This document shows, piece by piece, positions 37,010-46,002 of a stretch of DNA of 64,000 bases. The DNA comes from CAWEWH01 sp963812775 (GTDB taxonomy: Bacteria > Pseudomonadota > Alphaproteobacteria > Rhizobiales > Beijerinckiaceae): NCBI GenBank assembly GCA_963812775.1, contig CAWEWH010000007.1, positions 1,240,001 to 1,304,000 of the forward strand, read 5' to 3'. A program made the translations under genes and the position numbers. The notes under the pieces are model-generated. The model was not told the origin of the DNA, made no database searches, and saw only the letters and a list, made by a program, of their open reading frames with translations. The first letter of the stretch is position 1, and every line of letters begins with the position of its first letter.

Positions 37010-37933
37010 TCACATCTCGGCCAGGTCCGCCAAGCTGACATTGTCGCTGACGAACGGCTCTCGCGGCGCCACATAGGTTAGGCCGCTTGCCTCGGCCATC
37101 GCCTTCAGCTCGCCCTTCTCTGCCATGTCGGCGATCGCGCGGCTGGCACCCTCGATCAGGTCGGCTTTCTCGGCGAGGCCCACGAAACCCATGTTGGGCC
37201 CGACCCGATGATAGTATCCGGTCGCCTTGAGGCGCGTCGCCGGATGCTTTGCCCGGAACGCATCGAAACGCCGGAGATTGATCAACGTCGCGTCGAACTC
37301 GCCGGCGTCCAGGCGTGGCAACGGGTCCTCGCGGCCCGGCACCAAGTGCGTGATGTGCTCCACCAGCCGGCCATCCCTGAATTTCATCAGGATGGCGTCA
37401 GCGAGCGTGCTGGCTTCCACTGCGATCTTCAACCCATCGAGGTCGGCCAAGCCATTCACCGGCTTGGTGACGGCCGGGCCAACGACGACCGTGAGCGGCG
37501 CGCGGTTATAGGGCCGCGTCGGCACGAGCTCGCCAAGAGCGACACGGCGGCGTCGGTCGGCTGCCTTGGCGCCGGCGAAATCGGCCATCTTGCCTGTCGC
37601 CACGCGCGGCTTGCCGAGGCTGCCCTTGATCAGCGGATAACCCGCCACGAGGTCACAGCGCCCGTCCGACAGCAGGGTGTTGGCCTCGATGGTCAGGCTG
37701 CTGTCGGCCTCGAGCTTGGTCTCGAACCACTGAACCGCAAGGCGTCGGTCGAGCCGCTTGGCGATGGCCTCAGCGACCTTGAAGTCGAAGCCGCTCCCGT
37801 CTTTGCCTTTGCGTTCCGAATAGAGGGGAATGTCCTCGTTGAGGCAGACCCGTAGCGTCTCCTGTGCCGCCGCCGGCAACGCCAGCGCAACAAGCGCCGC
37901 AATACGCATCGTCAAACGAGCGGGCCAACGCAT
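37010..37933 (-). CDS. Quinoprotein dehydrogenase-associated substrate-binding protein (XoxJ/MxaJ-like)
   Basis: A 307-residue periplasmic protein with a signal peptide (MRWPARLTMRIAALVALALPAAAQ) and a family-3-like binding-protein fold: LRVCLNEDIPLYSERKGKDGSGFDFKVAEAIAKRL, then SDGRCDLVAGYP and a GFVGLAEKADLI stretch. Such proteins occur beside PQQ alcohol dehydrogenases and are thought to help assemble or activate the enzyme rather than transport a solute. The ATG at 37933 overlaps the stop of the cytochrome gene (ATGA). It is the last gene of the dehydrogenase operon and converges with pqqE. Confidence 0.87.
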   Translation of the reverse strand: MRWPARLTMRIAALVALALPAAAQETLRVCLNEDIPLYSERKGKDGSGFDFKVAEAIAKRLDRRLAVQWFETKLEADSSLTIEANTLLSDGRCDLVAGYPLIKGSLGKPRVATGKMADFAGAKAADRRRRVALGELVPTRPYNRAPLTVVVGPAVTKPVNGLADLDGLKIAVEASTLADAILMKFRDGRLVEHITHLVPGREDPLPRLDAGEFDATLINLRRFDAFRAKHPATRLKATGYYHRVGPNMGFVGLAEKADLIEGASRAIADMAEKGELKAMAEASGLTYVAPREPFVSDNVSLADLAEM

Positions 37934-38241
37934 CACTTGCCCCTCGTCAAGACGTAAGCCCATAGATCGTCGATCTGGCCGGTCGAAAGCTTGTCACCCC
38001 AGGGCGGCATATTCTTCTTCCCCTTGATGATCGACTCGGAAAAGCGCGTCTTTTCCCCCTCGGGGAATTTGCGCAGGTCGTAGGCCACGGTGCCGGGCGT
38101 GACCATGTTGTAACCATGGCACCTGCCGCAATGCTGCCCGTAGAGCGACTTGCCCTTTTGCGCGTCCTGCGCTTGAGCAACCGCCGCGGTGCCGACGATC
38201 ACCGCGCCGAACAACGCGGCCAAAAGTAAATGCGTCCTCAT
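37933..38241 (-). CDS. Periplasmic c-type cytochrome, electron acceptor of the PQQ dehydrogenase
   Basis: A 102-residue protein with a signal peptide (first 24 residues, ending AQAQ) and one haem site CGRCH (Cys38, Cys41, His42). Met78 in KNMPPWGD is the probable axial ligand. Its size and position between the alcohol dehydrogenase and an XoxJ-like gene fit the XoxG/cytochrome c550 role, accepting electrons from reduced PQQ and passing them to a terminal oxidase. It lies 60 bases after the dehydrogenase stop on the same strand. Confidence 0.9.
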   Translation of the reverse strand: MRTHLLLAALFGAVIVGTAAVAQAQDAQKGKSLYGQHCGRCHGYNMVTPGTVAYDLRKFPEGEKTRFSESIIKGKKNMPPWGDKLSTGQIDDLWAYVLTRGK

Positions 38242-38301
38242 TCCCGCCGTTCCAAACGAAAGGGCGGCCCAGCGAGGGCCGCCCTCCCTTGTTCGATCGA
38301 T

Positions 38302-39978
38302 CTATTCCTTCGGTAGTCCAAAGACCCAGAGCGATCCACCGGGCGGAACCGTCGCGAGACGCTCGTCGCCCGAGAACAGCGCATAGACGCCGCCGATGCC
38401 GCTGGTCACCGCGACATACTGCGCGCCATCCTGTTCCCAAGTGATCGGCTGGCCTTCAATGCCGGAACCAGCCTTGAACGACCACAGCTTCTTGCCCGTG
38501 TCCGCATCAAAGGCCTCGAACTCTCCGGTCAGCTGGCCACTGAACACGACGTTGCCGGCCGTCGCGAGCACGCCGGAGAAGCGCGGGATATCGCTCGGCG
38601 CTTCCCACTTGGTCTTGCCGGTCATCGGATCGATGGCCTTCAGATAGCCGCGTGGCTCATTCGGATACCAGGACCAAAGACCGCCGCTCAGATCGATGCC
38701 CAGCCACATTTCGCCCATCTTCCATTCTTGCGGAATGGCCTTGTAGATGCCCGCGAAATTCAGCGTGTTGGCAAAAGCGACGTTCTTGGTCGGATCGTAG
38801 GCAATCGGCTGCCAGTTCTTGCCGCCGAGGATCGACGGCTCGACGATCACCTGTTCGCCGGCACGGGCTTTCGTTGAGATATCCGTTTCGACGGGACGGC
38901 CCGTCTTTAGATCGATGCTAGACGCCCAATTGACCTTGTTGATGTACTTGTTGGCAGCAAGCAACTTCCCGTTGGTTCGATCGAGGACGTAGAAGAAGCC
39001 GTTGCGGTTGGCTTGCATGAGAACCTTGGTCGGCCGTCCTTCGATGTTCATCGTGGCCAGCACGTTCTCGGCGACCGCGTCGTAGTCGAACGGATCGTTC
39101 GGCGAGAACTGGTAGTGCCACTTGATCTTGCCGGTCTTCGGCTCAAGGGCCAGCACCGAGCACGTGTAGAGATTGTCTCCCTTGCGCACCGCAGCGTTGA
39201 ACGGTCCGGGATTGCCGATGCCCCAATAGACGGTGTTCAATTCCGGATCGTAGGAGCCGGTGATCCATGTCGAGCCGCCGCCGAGCTTGGCCGTGTCGCC
39301 CGGCCAGGTATCGCCGCCAGGCTCGCCCTGGAGCGGAATCGAGTGCGTCCGCCACAGCCGTTTGCCGGTGTTGGGATCCCAGCCGTCGATGAAGCCGCGG
39401 GTGCCGTATTCGGCGCCGGAAATGCCGGTGATGATGACCCCGTCGGCGACGAGCGGCGCCACCGTCATCGAATAGCCTTCCTTGTACTCGGCGGCCTTGG
39501 ACTTCCAAAGTTCCTTGCCGGTCTTCGCGTCCAGCGCCTGGACTTGCGCGTCAAGGGTCGTGCGGAAGAGCTTACCATCGGCGATCGCCACGCCGCGATT
39601 GATGATGCCGCAGCACACGATAGGGGGCACGTCGGCCGGGTACTCGACCTTTGTCTTCCAAAGCTGCGTGCCGGTCTTGGCATCGATTGCCATAGTGGCG
39701 GCATGCGTGGTGATGTAGATAATGCCGTTGTGGACGATCGGCTGCGACTCCTCGGCCCTGTTGTCGTCGAGGCTGTAGTTCCAGAGCGGAACCAACTTCC
39801 TGACGTTGTCCTTGTTGATCTGGGTCAGCTTGCTGTAGCGCTGCAAGTCGTAACCCATGCCATAGTTCAGCACGTTCTTCGTGTCGGCCTGGCCCTTCGC
39901 CAGGTCGGCCGCAGATTGCGCGTGCGCGGCAAACGGCAACAATGCCGTCATGGTGGCAGCCAAGAGCGTCCGTCTCAT
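38302..39978 (-). CDS. PQQ-dependent alcohol dehydrogenase, predicted lanthanide type
   Basis: A 558-residue periplasmic quinoprotein (signal peptide MRRTLLAATMTALLPFAAHAQ) with the eight-bladed propeller tryptophan-docking repeats. Vicinal Cys122-Cys123 (IVCCGIINRG) form the disulfide stacking on PQQ. Metal ligands are Glu190 (GAEYGTRGF), Asn256 (GIGNPGPFN) and the catalytic Asp298; Asp300 two residues later (PFDYD) is the extra carboxylate that marks lanthanide-dependent enzymes, where calcium enzymes have Ala. The SPNDPFDYDAVAEN context resembles ExaF/PedH-type ethanol dehydrogenases more than XoxF. It would oxidise a primary alcohol, feeding electrons to the neighbouring cytochrome. The adjacent pqq cluster supplies its cofactor. 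Confidence 0.9.
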   Translation of the reverse strand: MRRTLLAATMTALLPFAAHAQSAADLAKGQADTKNVLNYGMGYDLQRYSKLTQINKDNVRKLVPLWNYSLDDNRAEESQPIVHNGIIYITTHAATMAIDAKTGTQLWKTKVEYPADVPPIVCCGIINRGVAIADGKLFRTTLDAQVQALDAKTGKELWKSKAAEYKEGYSMTVAPLVADGVIITGISGAEYGTRGFIDGWDPNTGKRLWRTHSIPLQGEPGGDTWPGDTAKLGGGSTWITGSYDPELNTVYWGIGNPGPFNAAVRKGDNLYTCSVLALEPKTGKIKWHYQFSPNDPFDYDAVAENVLATMNIEGRPTKVLMQANRNGFFYVLDRTNGKLLAANKYINKVNWASSIDLKTGRPVETDISTKARAGEQVIVEPSILGGKNWQPIAYDPTKNVAFANTLNFAGIYKAIPQEWKMGEMWLGIDLSGGLWSWYPNEPRGYLKAIDPMTGKTKWEAPSDIPRFSGVLATAGNVVFSGQLTGEFEAFDADTGKKLWSFKAGSGIEGQPITWEQDGAQYVAVTSGIGGVYALFSGDERLATVPPGGSLWVFGLPKE

Positions 39979-40288
39979 GCAGTCCTCCCCCTGGGGTTCG
40001 CAGCCATTGACTTAAAGAAGCGGGTCTTGCGTGCTGAGCGCGCCCTTCTCGATGTCGGCGCCGCCGACCGGGTCCACCAACGAGGCGGGCCGGCGGGCTG
40101 GCCGGGGCGCTGGACGCGGCATCTCCTCCACCGTTGTTTTTCACCGTTGTTTTTCGCTACGAGCGGCTTTGGCCGAGAGTTGCGGGCTTTTGGCAGCGAT
40201 GTCAATGCACGTGGCTTGGCATCGGCCACGTGCGAACCCTGCGCCTGTCTCCTTGCCGATCAAAAATCCGTGCTCGGCCTCCCGGTGG
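39979..40288. promoter_or_regulatory. Upstream region of the alcohol dehydrogenase operon with a 13-bp tandem repeat
   Basis: This 310-base gap separates the P450 stop from the dehydrogenase start, both on the minus strand, and should hold the dehydrogenase promoter. CACCGTTGTTTTT occurs twice in perfect tandem (40129-40141 and 40142-40154), about 150 bases upstream of the start codon. The duplicated T-rich units stand out from the GC-rich surroundings and may be binding sites or a simple slippage duplication. No other feature was seen. Confidence 0.5.
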
Positions 40289-41671
40289 TCACCCCCGCGA
40301 GGCCAGCGTCACCTTCAGCCCGTCCCGCGGGAAAGGGATCGGCCACATGGACCAACTCGGCCGATAGCCTTGCGTGACGCGCACCTCCTGCCGCCCGAGG
40401 AAATGCCAGGCGAAGCACTTGGCCTGCATGTAGGCGAAGTGGAGGCCGAGGCACATGTGCGCACCCCCGCCGAAGGGCACGTAGGCGAACTTGTGCCGTT
40501 GCCGCGACGCGCTATCGGTGAAGCGCTGCGGATCGAAGCGGTCGGGCTCAGGCCAGACGTCCGGCATATGATGCGTGAAGATGACGTTGACGCTCACCCC
40601 GGTGCCGGCCGGGATGCGGAAGCCCTTGAACTCGAACTCGCGCACGGCGCGGCGCGGCATCGACGGGACCGGCGGCGTCATGCGCATGGCCTCCTTGAAG
40701 GCCATCTCGGTAACAGTGAGCTTGTCGAGGAGGTCGTAGCTCAAAGGCTCTCCAGGCTTCAGCCCGAGCGTCCCCAGTTCCTCGCGCACCTTCGCCTGCC
40801 ACTCCGGGTGGCTGGCGAGGCGGTAGACGAACGACGTGAGCGAGGAGGTCAACGTGTCGTGCGCCGCCATCATCAGGAAGCTCATGTGGTCGATGATGTC
40901 CTGGACGGTCAGCAGCGAGCCGTCCTCGTGTGTGGCCCGGCAGAGTTGCGAGAACAGATCCTCTCCACCCCTCTCCCGGCGCAGCGGAATTTGGCGCGTG
41001 AAATACTCGACGATCGCCTCGCGGCCCTTGACGCCACGATACATCTTGGTCCCCGGCACCGGCTTGCGCACCACCGAGATCGAGGCCGCCACCATGGAGA
41101 TGAAGGCGCGCTTGATCCTGTCCACCTCCGGCCCGAGCTCCTCGCCGAGGAACGAGGTCGCCGCCAGATCGAGCGTCAGCTGTTTGATGGCCGGATAGAA
41201 AGCAAACTCCTGCTCGCGCCGCCAGCTCGCGATGCCTCTCGCGATGCCGGCGTTGAGCTGCGCGAGATAGGACTGCATCGGCCCGGCCTTGAAGGCGATC
41301 GACAGCGCCCGCCGGTGCAGCCGGTGCTCGTCGAAATCGAGCAGCATCAGGCCGCGCGGGAACAGGAGGCCGAGAATGGGTTCCCAGCCATGTGTCGAGG
41401 AGAACAGCTTCTGGGTATCGAACAGGACCAGCTCGTTGGCCTCCGGCCCGAGCATGTTGATCGCGGTCTCGCCGAAAACCCTGTTGCGGTAGACGAGGCC
41501 GTAACGCGCAGCCATCCCTTCGGCAAAGGCCTTGGGGTCGGCCAGCACCTTGAGCGTGTTTCCGACGAGAGGCCAGCCCTCGTCGCCGGGAATATGCGCC
41601 AGCGCCGCACGGGGCGGCGGCTGCGTCGCTAGCCCTGAGCTGGCGGCACGATCGAGGGCGAGCACCGACAT
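40289..41671 (-). CDS. Cytochrome P450
   Basis: A 460-residue soluble P450. The haem-binding loop is FGGGAHMCLG with Cys407; the K-helix ExxR is Glu327-Arg330 (KEAMR); the I-helix oxygen-binding motif is AHDT at 270-273, where His replaces the usual Gly/Glu and Leu follows instead of a second Thr. The N-terminal GDEGWPLVGNTL and the overall layout resemble the CYP26/CYP120-like group acting on hydrophobic terpenoid or fatty substrates, which is a weak inference. No ferredoxin or reductase gene is adjacent. It lies 27 bases after the amidohydrolase gene and may be cotranscribed with it. Confidence 0.92.
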   Translation of the reverse strand: MSVLALDRAASSGLATQPPPRAALAHIPGDEGWPLVGNTLKVLADPKAFAEGMAARYGLVYRNRVFGETAINMLGPEANELVLFDTQKLFSSTHGWEPILGLLFPRGLMLLDFDEHRLHRRALSIAFKAGPMQSYLAQLNAGIARGIASWRREQEFAFYPAIKQLTLDLAATSFLGEELGPEVDRIKRAFISMVAASISVVRKPVPGTKMYRGVKGREAIVEYFTRQIPLRRERGGEDLFSQLCRATHEDGSLLTVQDIIDHMSFLMMAAHDTLTSSLTSFVYRLASHPEWQAKVREELGTLGLKPGEPLSYDLLDKLTVTEMAFKEAMRMTPPVPSMPRRAVREFEFKGFRIPAGTGVSVNVIFTHHMPDVWPEPDRFDPQRFTDSASRQRHKFAYVPFGGGAHMCLGLHFAYMQAKCFAWHFLGRQEVRVTQGYRPSWSMWPIPFPRDGLKVTLASRG

Positions 41672-41698
41672 CGAGACACTCCGCGAGATGACACTCCG

Positions 41699-43225
41699 CT
41701 AGGCAAAGACCTCCGGCGGCACGTCCCGTGCCGACGGCACCACGTAGCCATAGCGCATATTGCTGCGCTCCGGACCATTCCTCTCATAGGCGTCCTTCAA
41801 CGCCGCGAAGCGGTCGGTCCGCACGGCGCCGCGTTGCTCGCGCTTGAGCCCATAGAGCCGCGCATTGTTGTCGCCGAAAATGGCCGTCTTGACCGGCCCG
41901 TCGGCCGCGCCAAGGGGCGCGAAGCCGTGCTTCTTCTGCATGTCATCGGGAATCTCGAGCCGCCGCAGCCCCTCGATCTGCCATTGCGGCGAGCCGGTCC
42001 ACACCGCGTCGGTGCCCCAGTTGACGTGATCGGCACCGAGACCCTTGATCAGCGTGCCCATGAGCGCCGCGCATACGCGCGGCTGGGCGATCAAGGTCGT
42101 GGCGAAGAGCTGGCCCACGTCGCCGTAGACATTGGTGACGCCGTATTGCGCGGGGATGTCGGCGAGATCGCTCGTCCAGGCGATGCGGCCGGTGCGCGCG
42201 AATTCGGCGAGCGCCGCCGCCGGGTCGCCGCCGACATGGCGATAGGCCGAATGGTAGATGATGAAGTTGAGCTGCGGCCAATCCTTTGCCGCTTGGCCGA
42301 CATCGGCCACGTCCGCGTAGCCGCGTAGATTGGGGAAGCGCTTCTCCACCGACGGCGAGAACAGGCCCTTGTGCACGCAGACATTCTTGATGCCGGCCTT
42401 GAGCATCAGTTCGTAGCCCTTGTAGGCCACCTTCTCGTCGTCCATGCGCCAGGGGTAGACGCTGAGCTCCTTGTGGGTGTTGTCGCCCACCGTGTAGCCC
42501 TTGACGGAATCCGGCTTGAGCTCGAGCGCCGCCTGCAGTTTTTCCAGCCAGCCCGGCCGCCCCGGCGTGAAGATGGCGTGCGTGTAGAGGCGCTTGGAGC
42601 CGGCCTCCTTGTTCACCTTGTCGCGCGCTTCCGCCATTTGCTCGTTGGTGAGGAACCAGTCGTGCTCGACTTCCGACGGGGCGGAGGAAATCAGCGCGAT
42701 CTTGGTGTCGCTGTCGAGGAAAATTTCCTTCAGGTAGTTTCCGTATTTCAGATCCTCGATCGTCTGATCCTTGTCGCCGATCTGCTTGTTCCAGCCGGCT
42801 TTGCCGACTGCGGCGCGCATGTTGACGAAGCCCTGGAGCCGCGTGTCGTCGCGCAGGAAATGCGTGTGCATGTCCATGATGAATTGGTCTTTCAGCGTGC
42901 TCGCCCGCTCCTGTGCCATGGCCGGGGTGGCGGCTTCCGCCTTGCTCACCGCGAACAGCGGCCCATAGACCTCGTTCATGGCAACGAACGACGCCGCCAT
43001 GCCGGCCGCCGTCTGGAAGAAGCGGCGGCGGTCGATGCCTTGGCGTCCCCCGAGATCGTCAGCCATGGCGTTGAGCCGCGCCTCGACCTCCCGCTGCTTC
43101 TCGTTCTGCGGATCCGGGTAGTACTCGTCACTCGCCACGATCTGCGTCGGAATCGGCGTGTGTTGGGCCAGAAGCTCCGACGGCATCAGCGCGGCGAGTT
43201 CCTCGTCGCTCAGCATTCCGCTCAT
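41699..43225 (-). CDS. Amidohydrolase-2 family protein with Tat-type signal
   Basis: A 508-residue protein. An unusual 65-residue polar N-terminus precedes a twin-arginine motif and hydrophobic stretch (RRRFFQTAAGMAASFVAMNEV), so it is probably exported folded. The catalytic TIM barrel follows: MDMHTHF (metal HxH), VCVHKGLFSP, IYHSAYRHVGG and WGTDAVWTGS (metal Asp). Members of this family are hydrolases or decarboxylases acting on cyclic or aromatic compounds. The presence of a Tat signal with such a long extension is not typical. It is between the gluconokinase and P450 genes on the minus strand, with a 27-base gap on each side. Confidence 0.88.
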   Translation of the reverse strand: MSGMLSDEELAALMPSELLAQHTPIPTQIVASDEYYPDPQNEKQREVEARLNAMADDLGGRQGIDRRRFFQTAAGMAASFVAMNEVYGPLFAVSKAEAATPAMAQERASTLKDQFIMDMHTHFLRDDTRLQGFVNMRAAVGKAGWNKQIGDKDQTIEDLKYGNYLKEIFLDSDTKIALISSAPSEVEHDWFLTNEQMAEARDKVNKEAGSKRLYTHAIFTPGRPGWLEKLQAALELKPDSVKGYTVGDNTHKELSVYPWRMDDEKVAYKGYELMLKAGIKNVCVHKGLFSPSVEKRFPNLRGYADVADVGQAAKDWPQLNFIIYHSAYRHVGGDPAAALAEFARTGRIAWTSDLADIPAQYGVTNVYGDVGQLFATTLIAQPRVCAALMGTLIKGLGADHVNWGTDAVWTGSPQWQIEGLRRLEIPDDMQKKHGFAPLGAADGPVKTAIFGDNNARLYGLKREQRGAVRTDRFAALKDAYERNGPERSNMRYGYVVPSARDVPPEVFA

Positions 43226-43252
43226 GGGACACCTCTTCGGTTTGCCCAGACT

Positions 43253-43843
43253 CTAACCCTCGCGGGTGGGCCGCTCAACGGCCACGGAGGCCTGCTCGAC
43301 GAGGGGCGATGACATTTTTTCGACGATGGCCTCGACGATCGCCGCTGGCTCGTCCGCGATAGACACGACGATGGCGCCTTCGTCATCGCCCGGCTCTTCC
43401 AGCGCGGTGAATTGGCTATCGAGGAGACTTGCCGGCATGTAATGACCTTGCCGCGCCGCTATGCGGCGGCCAATCAGTTCCTTGTCACCCTGGAGATACA
43501 CCAGGCACACGTCGGGGCGCGCACCGCGCAGCATGGCACGATAGGAGCGCTTCAGCGCCGAGCAGGCGACGACGCCGTGCCGCCCGGCGGCGTGCTGCTC
43601 ATCGATCCAGGCGGCTATCGCCTCGAGCCAGGGCGCTCGGTCATCGTCGTTGAGCGCGATGCCCGCCCGCATCTTCTCGACATTGGCCTTCGGATGGAAT
43701 TCGTCGCCATCACGGAATTCGAAGCCGAGCCGCTCGGCAAGCGCCTTGCCGATCGTGGTCTTGCCGGAACCGGACACGCCCATGACGATGATCGCATGCG
43801 GCAGCTGCGTCGTCTCCCGCGTTCCTCCCTGCGCCATAGCCAT
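43253..43843 (-). CDS. gntK: Gluconokinase
   Basis: A 196-residue kinase of the GntK/shikimate-kinase-like family, phosphorylating gluconate to 6-phosphogluconate. The P-loop is MGVSGSGKTTIGKAL, followed by FRDGDEFHPKANVEKMRAGIALNDDDRAPWL, CSALKRSYRAMLRG and VYLQGDKELIGRRIAARQGHYMPASLLDSQ, all diagnostic. I take the ATG at 43843 (MAMAQGG); the frame stays open to 43990 but the extension is not conserved in such kinases. It lies 27 bases before the amidohydrolase gene. A gluconokinase next to PQQ-dependent oxidation suggests periplasmic sugar oxidation, though no glucose dehydrogenase is in the window. Confidence 0.92.
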   Translation of the reverse strand: MAMAQGGTRETTQLPHAIIVMGVSGSGKTTIGKALAERLGFEFRDGDEFHPKANVEKMRAGIALNDDDRAPWLEAIAAWIDEQHAAGRHGVVACSALKRSYRAMLRGARPDVCLVYLQGDKELIGRRIAARQGHYMPASLLDSQFTALEEPGDDEGAIVVSIADEPAAIVEAIVEKMSSPLVEQASVAVERPTREG

Positions 43844-44004
43844 CGTTCCAAAGCTATCCTTGCCGACCCCCACGATAACGCTTCTCGGCCGCTCTCGTCC
43901 CTCGGACTTTATGACTCCGGCACACTTTCGGAAGAAGGCATTTTGATCGTATATCGGCGGCAAGCGCACCCAGAGCGCCACTGATCGCAAAGACGGGAGA
44001 ACGC

Positions 44005-44997
44005 ATGTTTGAAGGCAACCGTGTCACCGCCCATACGCGATCGCGCTATCCGATCTTCCAGTCCCCCATGACGTGGATCGCCCGGGCGCCGCTGGTGTCG
44101 GCCGTGTCGGCGGCCGGCGCCATGGGCCTGCTGGAAAGCTCGGCGCGGGACCTGTCGATGACGACACGCGAGTTCGCCGCCATCCGGGCCGCGACCAATC
44201 AGCCGTTCGGCGTCAATCTGCCCGTGCGCTTCCTGCAGGGCGATCCCAAGGAGGAGCGGGCCATCATCGACTGGCTGCTCTCCCAGGGAATCCATTTCGC
44301 CACAACGTCGGCGGGCGACCCGGGACGCTATGTCGGCATTTTGAAGGGCGCCGGCGTCACCGTCTATCATGCGACTGCCAATCTCCGCGGTGCGCTCAAG
44401 GCGGTGGATGCGGGCGTCGACGGCTTGATCGTCGAAGGCGCGGAGAGCGCCGGCCTACGCAATCCCGACGAGATCCATAGCTTTGCCCTGCTGCAGGCCG
44501 TCCGTGAGAAGGTCGACGTTCCAATCGTCGCCGCCGGCAGTATTGTCGACGGCCGCGGCATGGCGGCCGCCTTCGCCCTCGGCGCCGAAGGCGTGACCAT
44601 GGGAACACGCTTCGTCGCCTCCCTCGAAAGCCCGGTCCACCAGAACTACAAGAAGGCCATCGTGGCGGCGCCGATTACCGGCACGATCATGACCGACAAC
44701 CCGCCGCGCGCCCGTTCGCGCGGGCTGCGCACGCCCTACTCGGAAGCCGTCGCCGCCGGCAAGCAGGAACGGCACCCGCCGATGGCGACGCTCGAAATGC
44801 TGTATATCAACGGCGACGTCGACAATACCTCCGGGTCCGCTGGCGAGAGCGCCGGGCTGATCCATGAGATCAAGTCCGTCCGACAGATCGTCGACGATAC
44901 GATCACCGGCTTCTGGCGCGAGCTTGATCGGCTCGCGGCGCTGCGCCCGACGAGGGCCGAAGATCGCAAGCGCGAGCCGGCCGCGAGCCACGCCTGA
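44005..44997 (+). CDS. Nitronate monooxygenase family protein
   Basis: A 330-residue FMN-binding TIM barrel that oxidises alkyl nitronates or related carbanions. Motifs include FQSPMTWIARAPLVSAVSAAGAMGLL at the N-terminus, FGVNLPVRF, the central GVDGLIVEGAESAGL and the phosphate-binding PIVAAGSIVDGRGMAAAFALGAEGVTMGTRF. The His in the GGHxG-like position reads EGAESAG, so the catalytic His of true NMOs is not obvious; some members act as enoyl-ACP or flavin-dependent reductases. It is divergent from the gluconokinase gene and convergent with the TauD-like gene. Confidence 0.85.
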   Translation: MFEGNRVTAHTRSRYPIFQSPMTWIARAPLVSAVSAAGAMGLLESSARDLSMTTREFAAIRAATNQPFGVNLPVRFLQGDPKEERAIIDWLLSQGIHFATTSAGDPGRYVGILKGAGVTVYHATANLRGALKAVDAGVDGLIVEGAESAGLRNPDEIHSFALLQAVREKVDVPIVAAGSIVDGRGMAAAFALGAEGVTMGTRFVASLESPVHQNYKKAIVAAPITGTIMTDNPPRARSRGLRTPYSEAVAAGKQERHPPMATLEMLYINGDVDNTSGSAGESAGLIHEIKSVRQIVDDTITGFWRELDRLAALRPTRAEDRKREPAASHA

Positions 44998-45023
44998 TCC
45001 GCATCGCGGAATCGGTGATGGTG

Positions 45024-45905
45024 TTAGGCCGCCTGCTGGGCGACCGTCGGCCCGTCGCCGGCCACCGTCGTGCGGCGCATGTCGCGCGGCTGTGACTGGT
45101 CGTAGCGCCGCACCCGATGCATCGTCTGCCTGTTGTCCCACATAACGAGATCGTGCAGCGTCCATTTGTGCACGTAGACGAATTGCGGCTGCGTCGCGTG
45201 CTCGAGGAGATCGCGCAGCAGCAAGCGCGCTTCCGGGACCGGCATGCCGAGGATGCTGCCGGCATGCGACGACAGGTAGAGCGAATTGCGGCCGGTGACC
45301 GGGTGCGTGCGCACCAGCCGCTGGCGCGCCACCGAGAAGCCGCGTCTTTCCTCCTCGGTCGGCTCGAACCCGAGGGCGCCGCGCGACACGAGCAGCGAAT
45401 GCTCGCAGACCAGATCATCGATCTCCTGTTTGGTTTCGGCGTCGAGGGCATCGTAGGCCGCCCGCACATCGGCGAATTCGGTGTTGCCGCCCTTCGGATT
45501 CACGATGCGAGCTGACAGGATCGAGTACTTGGCCGGCACCGGCTTGAACGAGCTGTCGGAATGCCAGAGCGAGTTGCCGAGGCCGAACAGCCGTTGGCGG
45601 TCGTCGCGGGCATAGGGCCTGCCATGCTTGTCGAGATTGCCGACATCGTTCATGCCGGTGACGAGGCGCACTTCCTCCGGCTTCAGCACGGAGACATTGC
45701 GGGCTTCCTCGATTGCGCCGAAATTGCGCGTGAACGCCATCTGCTGCTCGTCAGTGAGCTTCTGGTCGTGGAAGATGAGCACGCCATGCTTGTCCATGCC
45801 GGCGTCGATGGCGGCGACCTCGTCCCGCGTCAAGGGCTTCGCCACGTTGACGCCGGAGACCTCGCCCACGAAGTCGCCCTGTAGCGGTCGGATGTTGATG
45901 GGCAT
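45024..45905 (-). CDS. TauD/TfdA family Fe(II)/2-oxoglutarate-dependent dioxygenase
   Basis: A 293-residue dioxygenase. The iron triad is His115, Asp117 (WHSDSSF) and His263 (DNRQTMHRV), and the 2-oxoglutarate-binding Arg is in RDMRRT (277/278). The layout (MPINIRPLQGDFVGEVSGVNV) is like alpha-ketoglutarate-dependent 2,4-D dioxygenase relatives. The start at 45905 follows GGGAGAG. The co-substrate could be a sulfonate, an aryloxyacid or another carboxylate; there is no sulfonate transporter nearby, which makes taurine less likely. It is transcribed toward the convergent NMO-like gene. Confidence 0.92.
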   Translation of the reverse strand: MPINIRPLQGDFVGEVSGVNVAKPLTRDEVAAIDAGMDKHGVLIFHDQKLTDEQQMAFTRNFGAIEEARNVSVLKPEEVRLVTGMNDVGNLDKHGRPYARDDRQRLFGLGNSLWHSDSSFKPVPAKYSILSARIVNPKGGNTEFADVRAAYDALDAETKQEIDDLVCEHSLLVSRGALGFEPTEEERRGFSVARQRLVRTHPVTGRNSLYLSSHAGSILGMPVPEARLLLRDLLEHATQPQFVYVHKWTLHDLVMWDNRQTMHRVRRYDQSQPRDMRRTTVAGDGPTVAQQAA

Positions 45906-46002
45906 CGTCGCTCTCCCTTGACTGTCGTCGATCCGGCGCGTTCGCGCCGGTTTTGAGCCCCAGTATAGGAACGAGGAACGACTTTGCAACGCGCCCGGCC
46001 GC

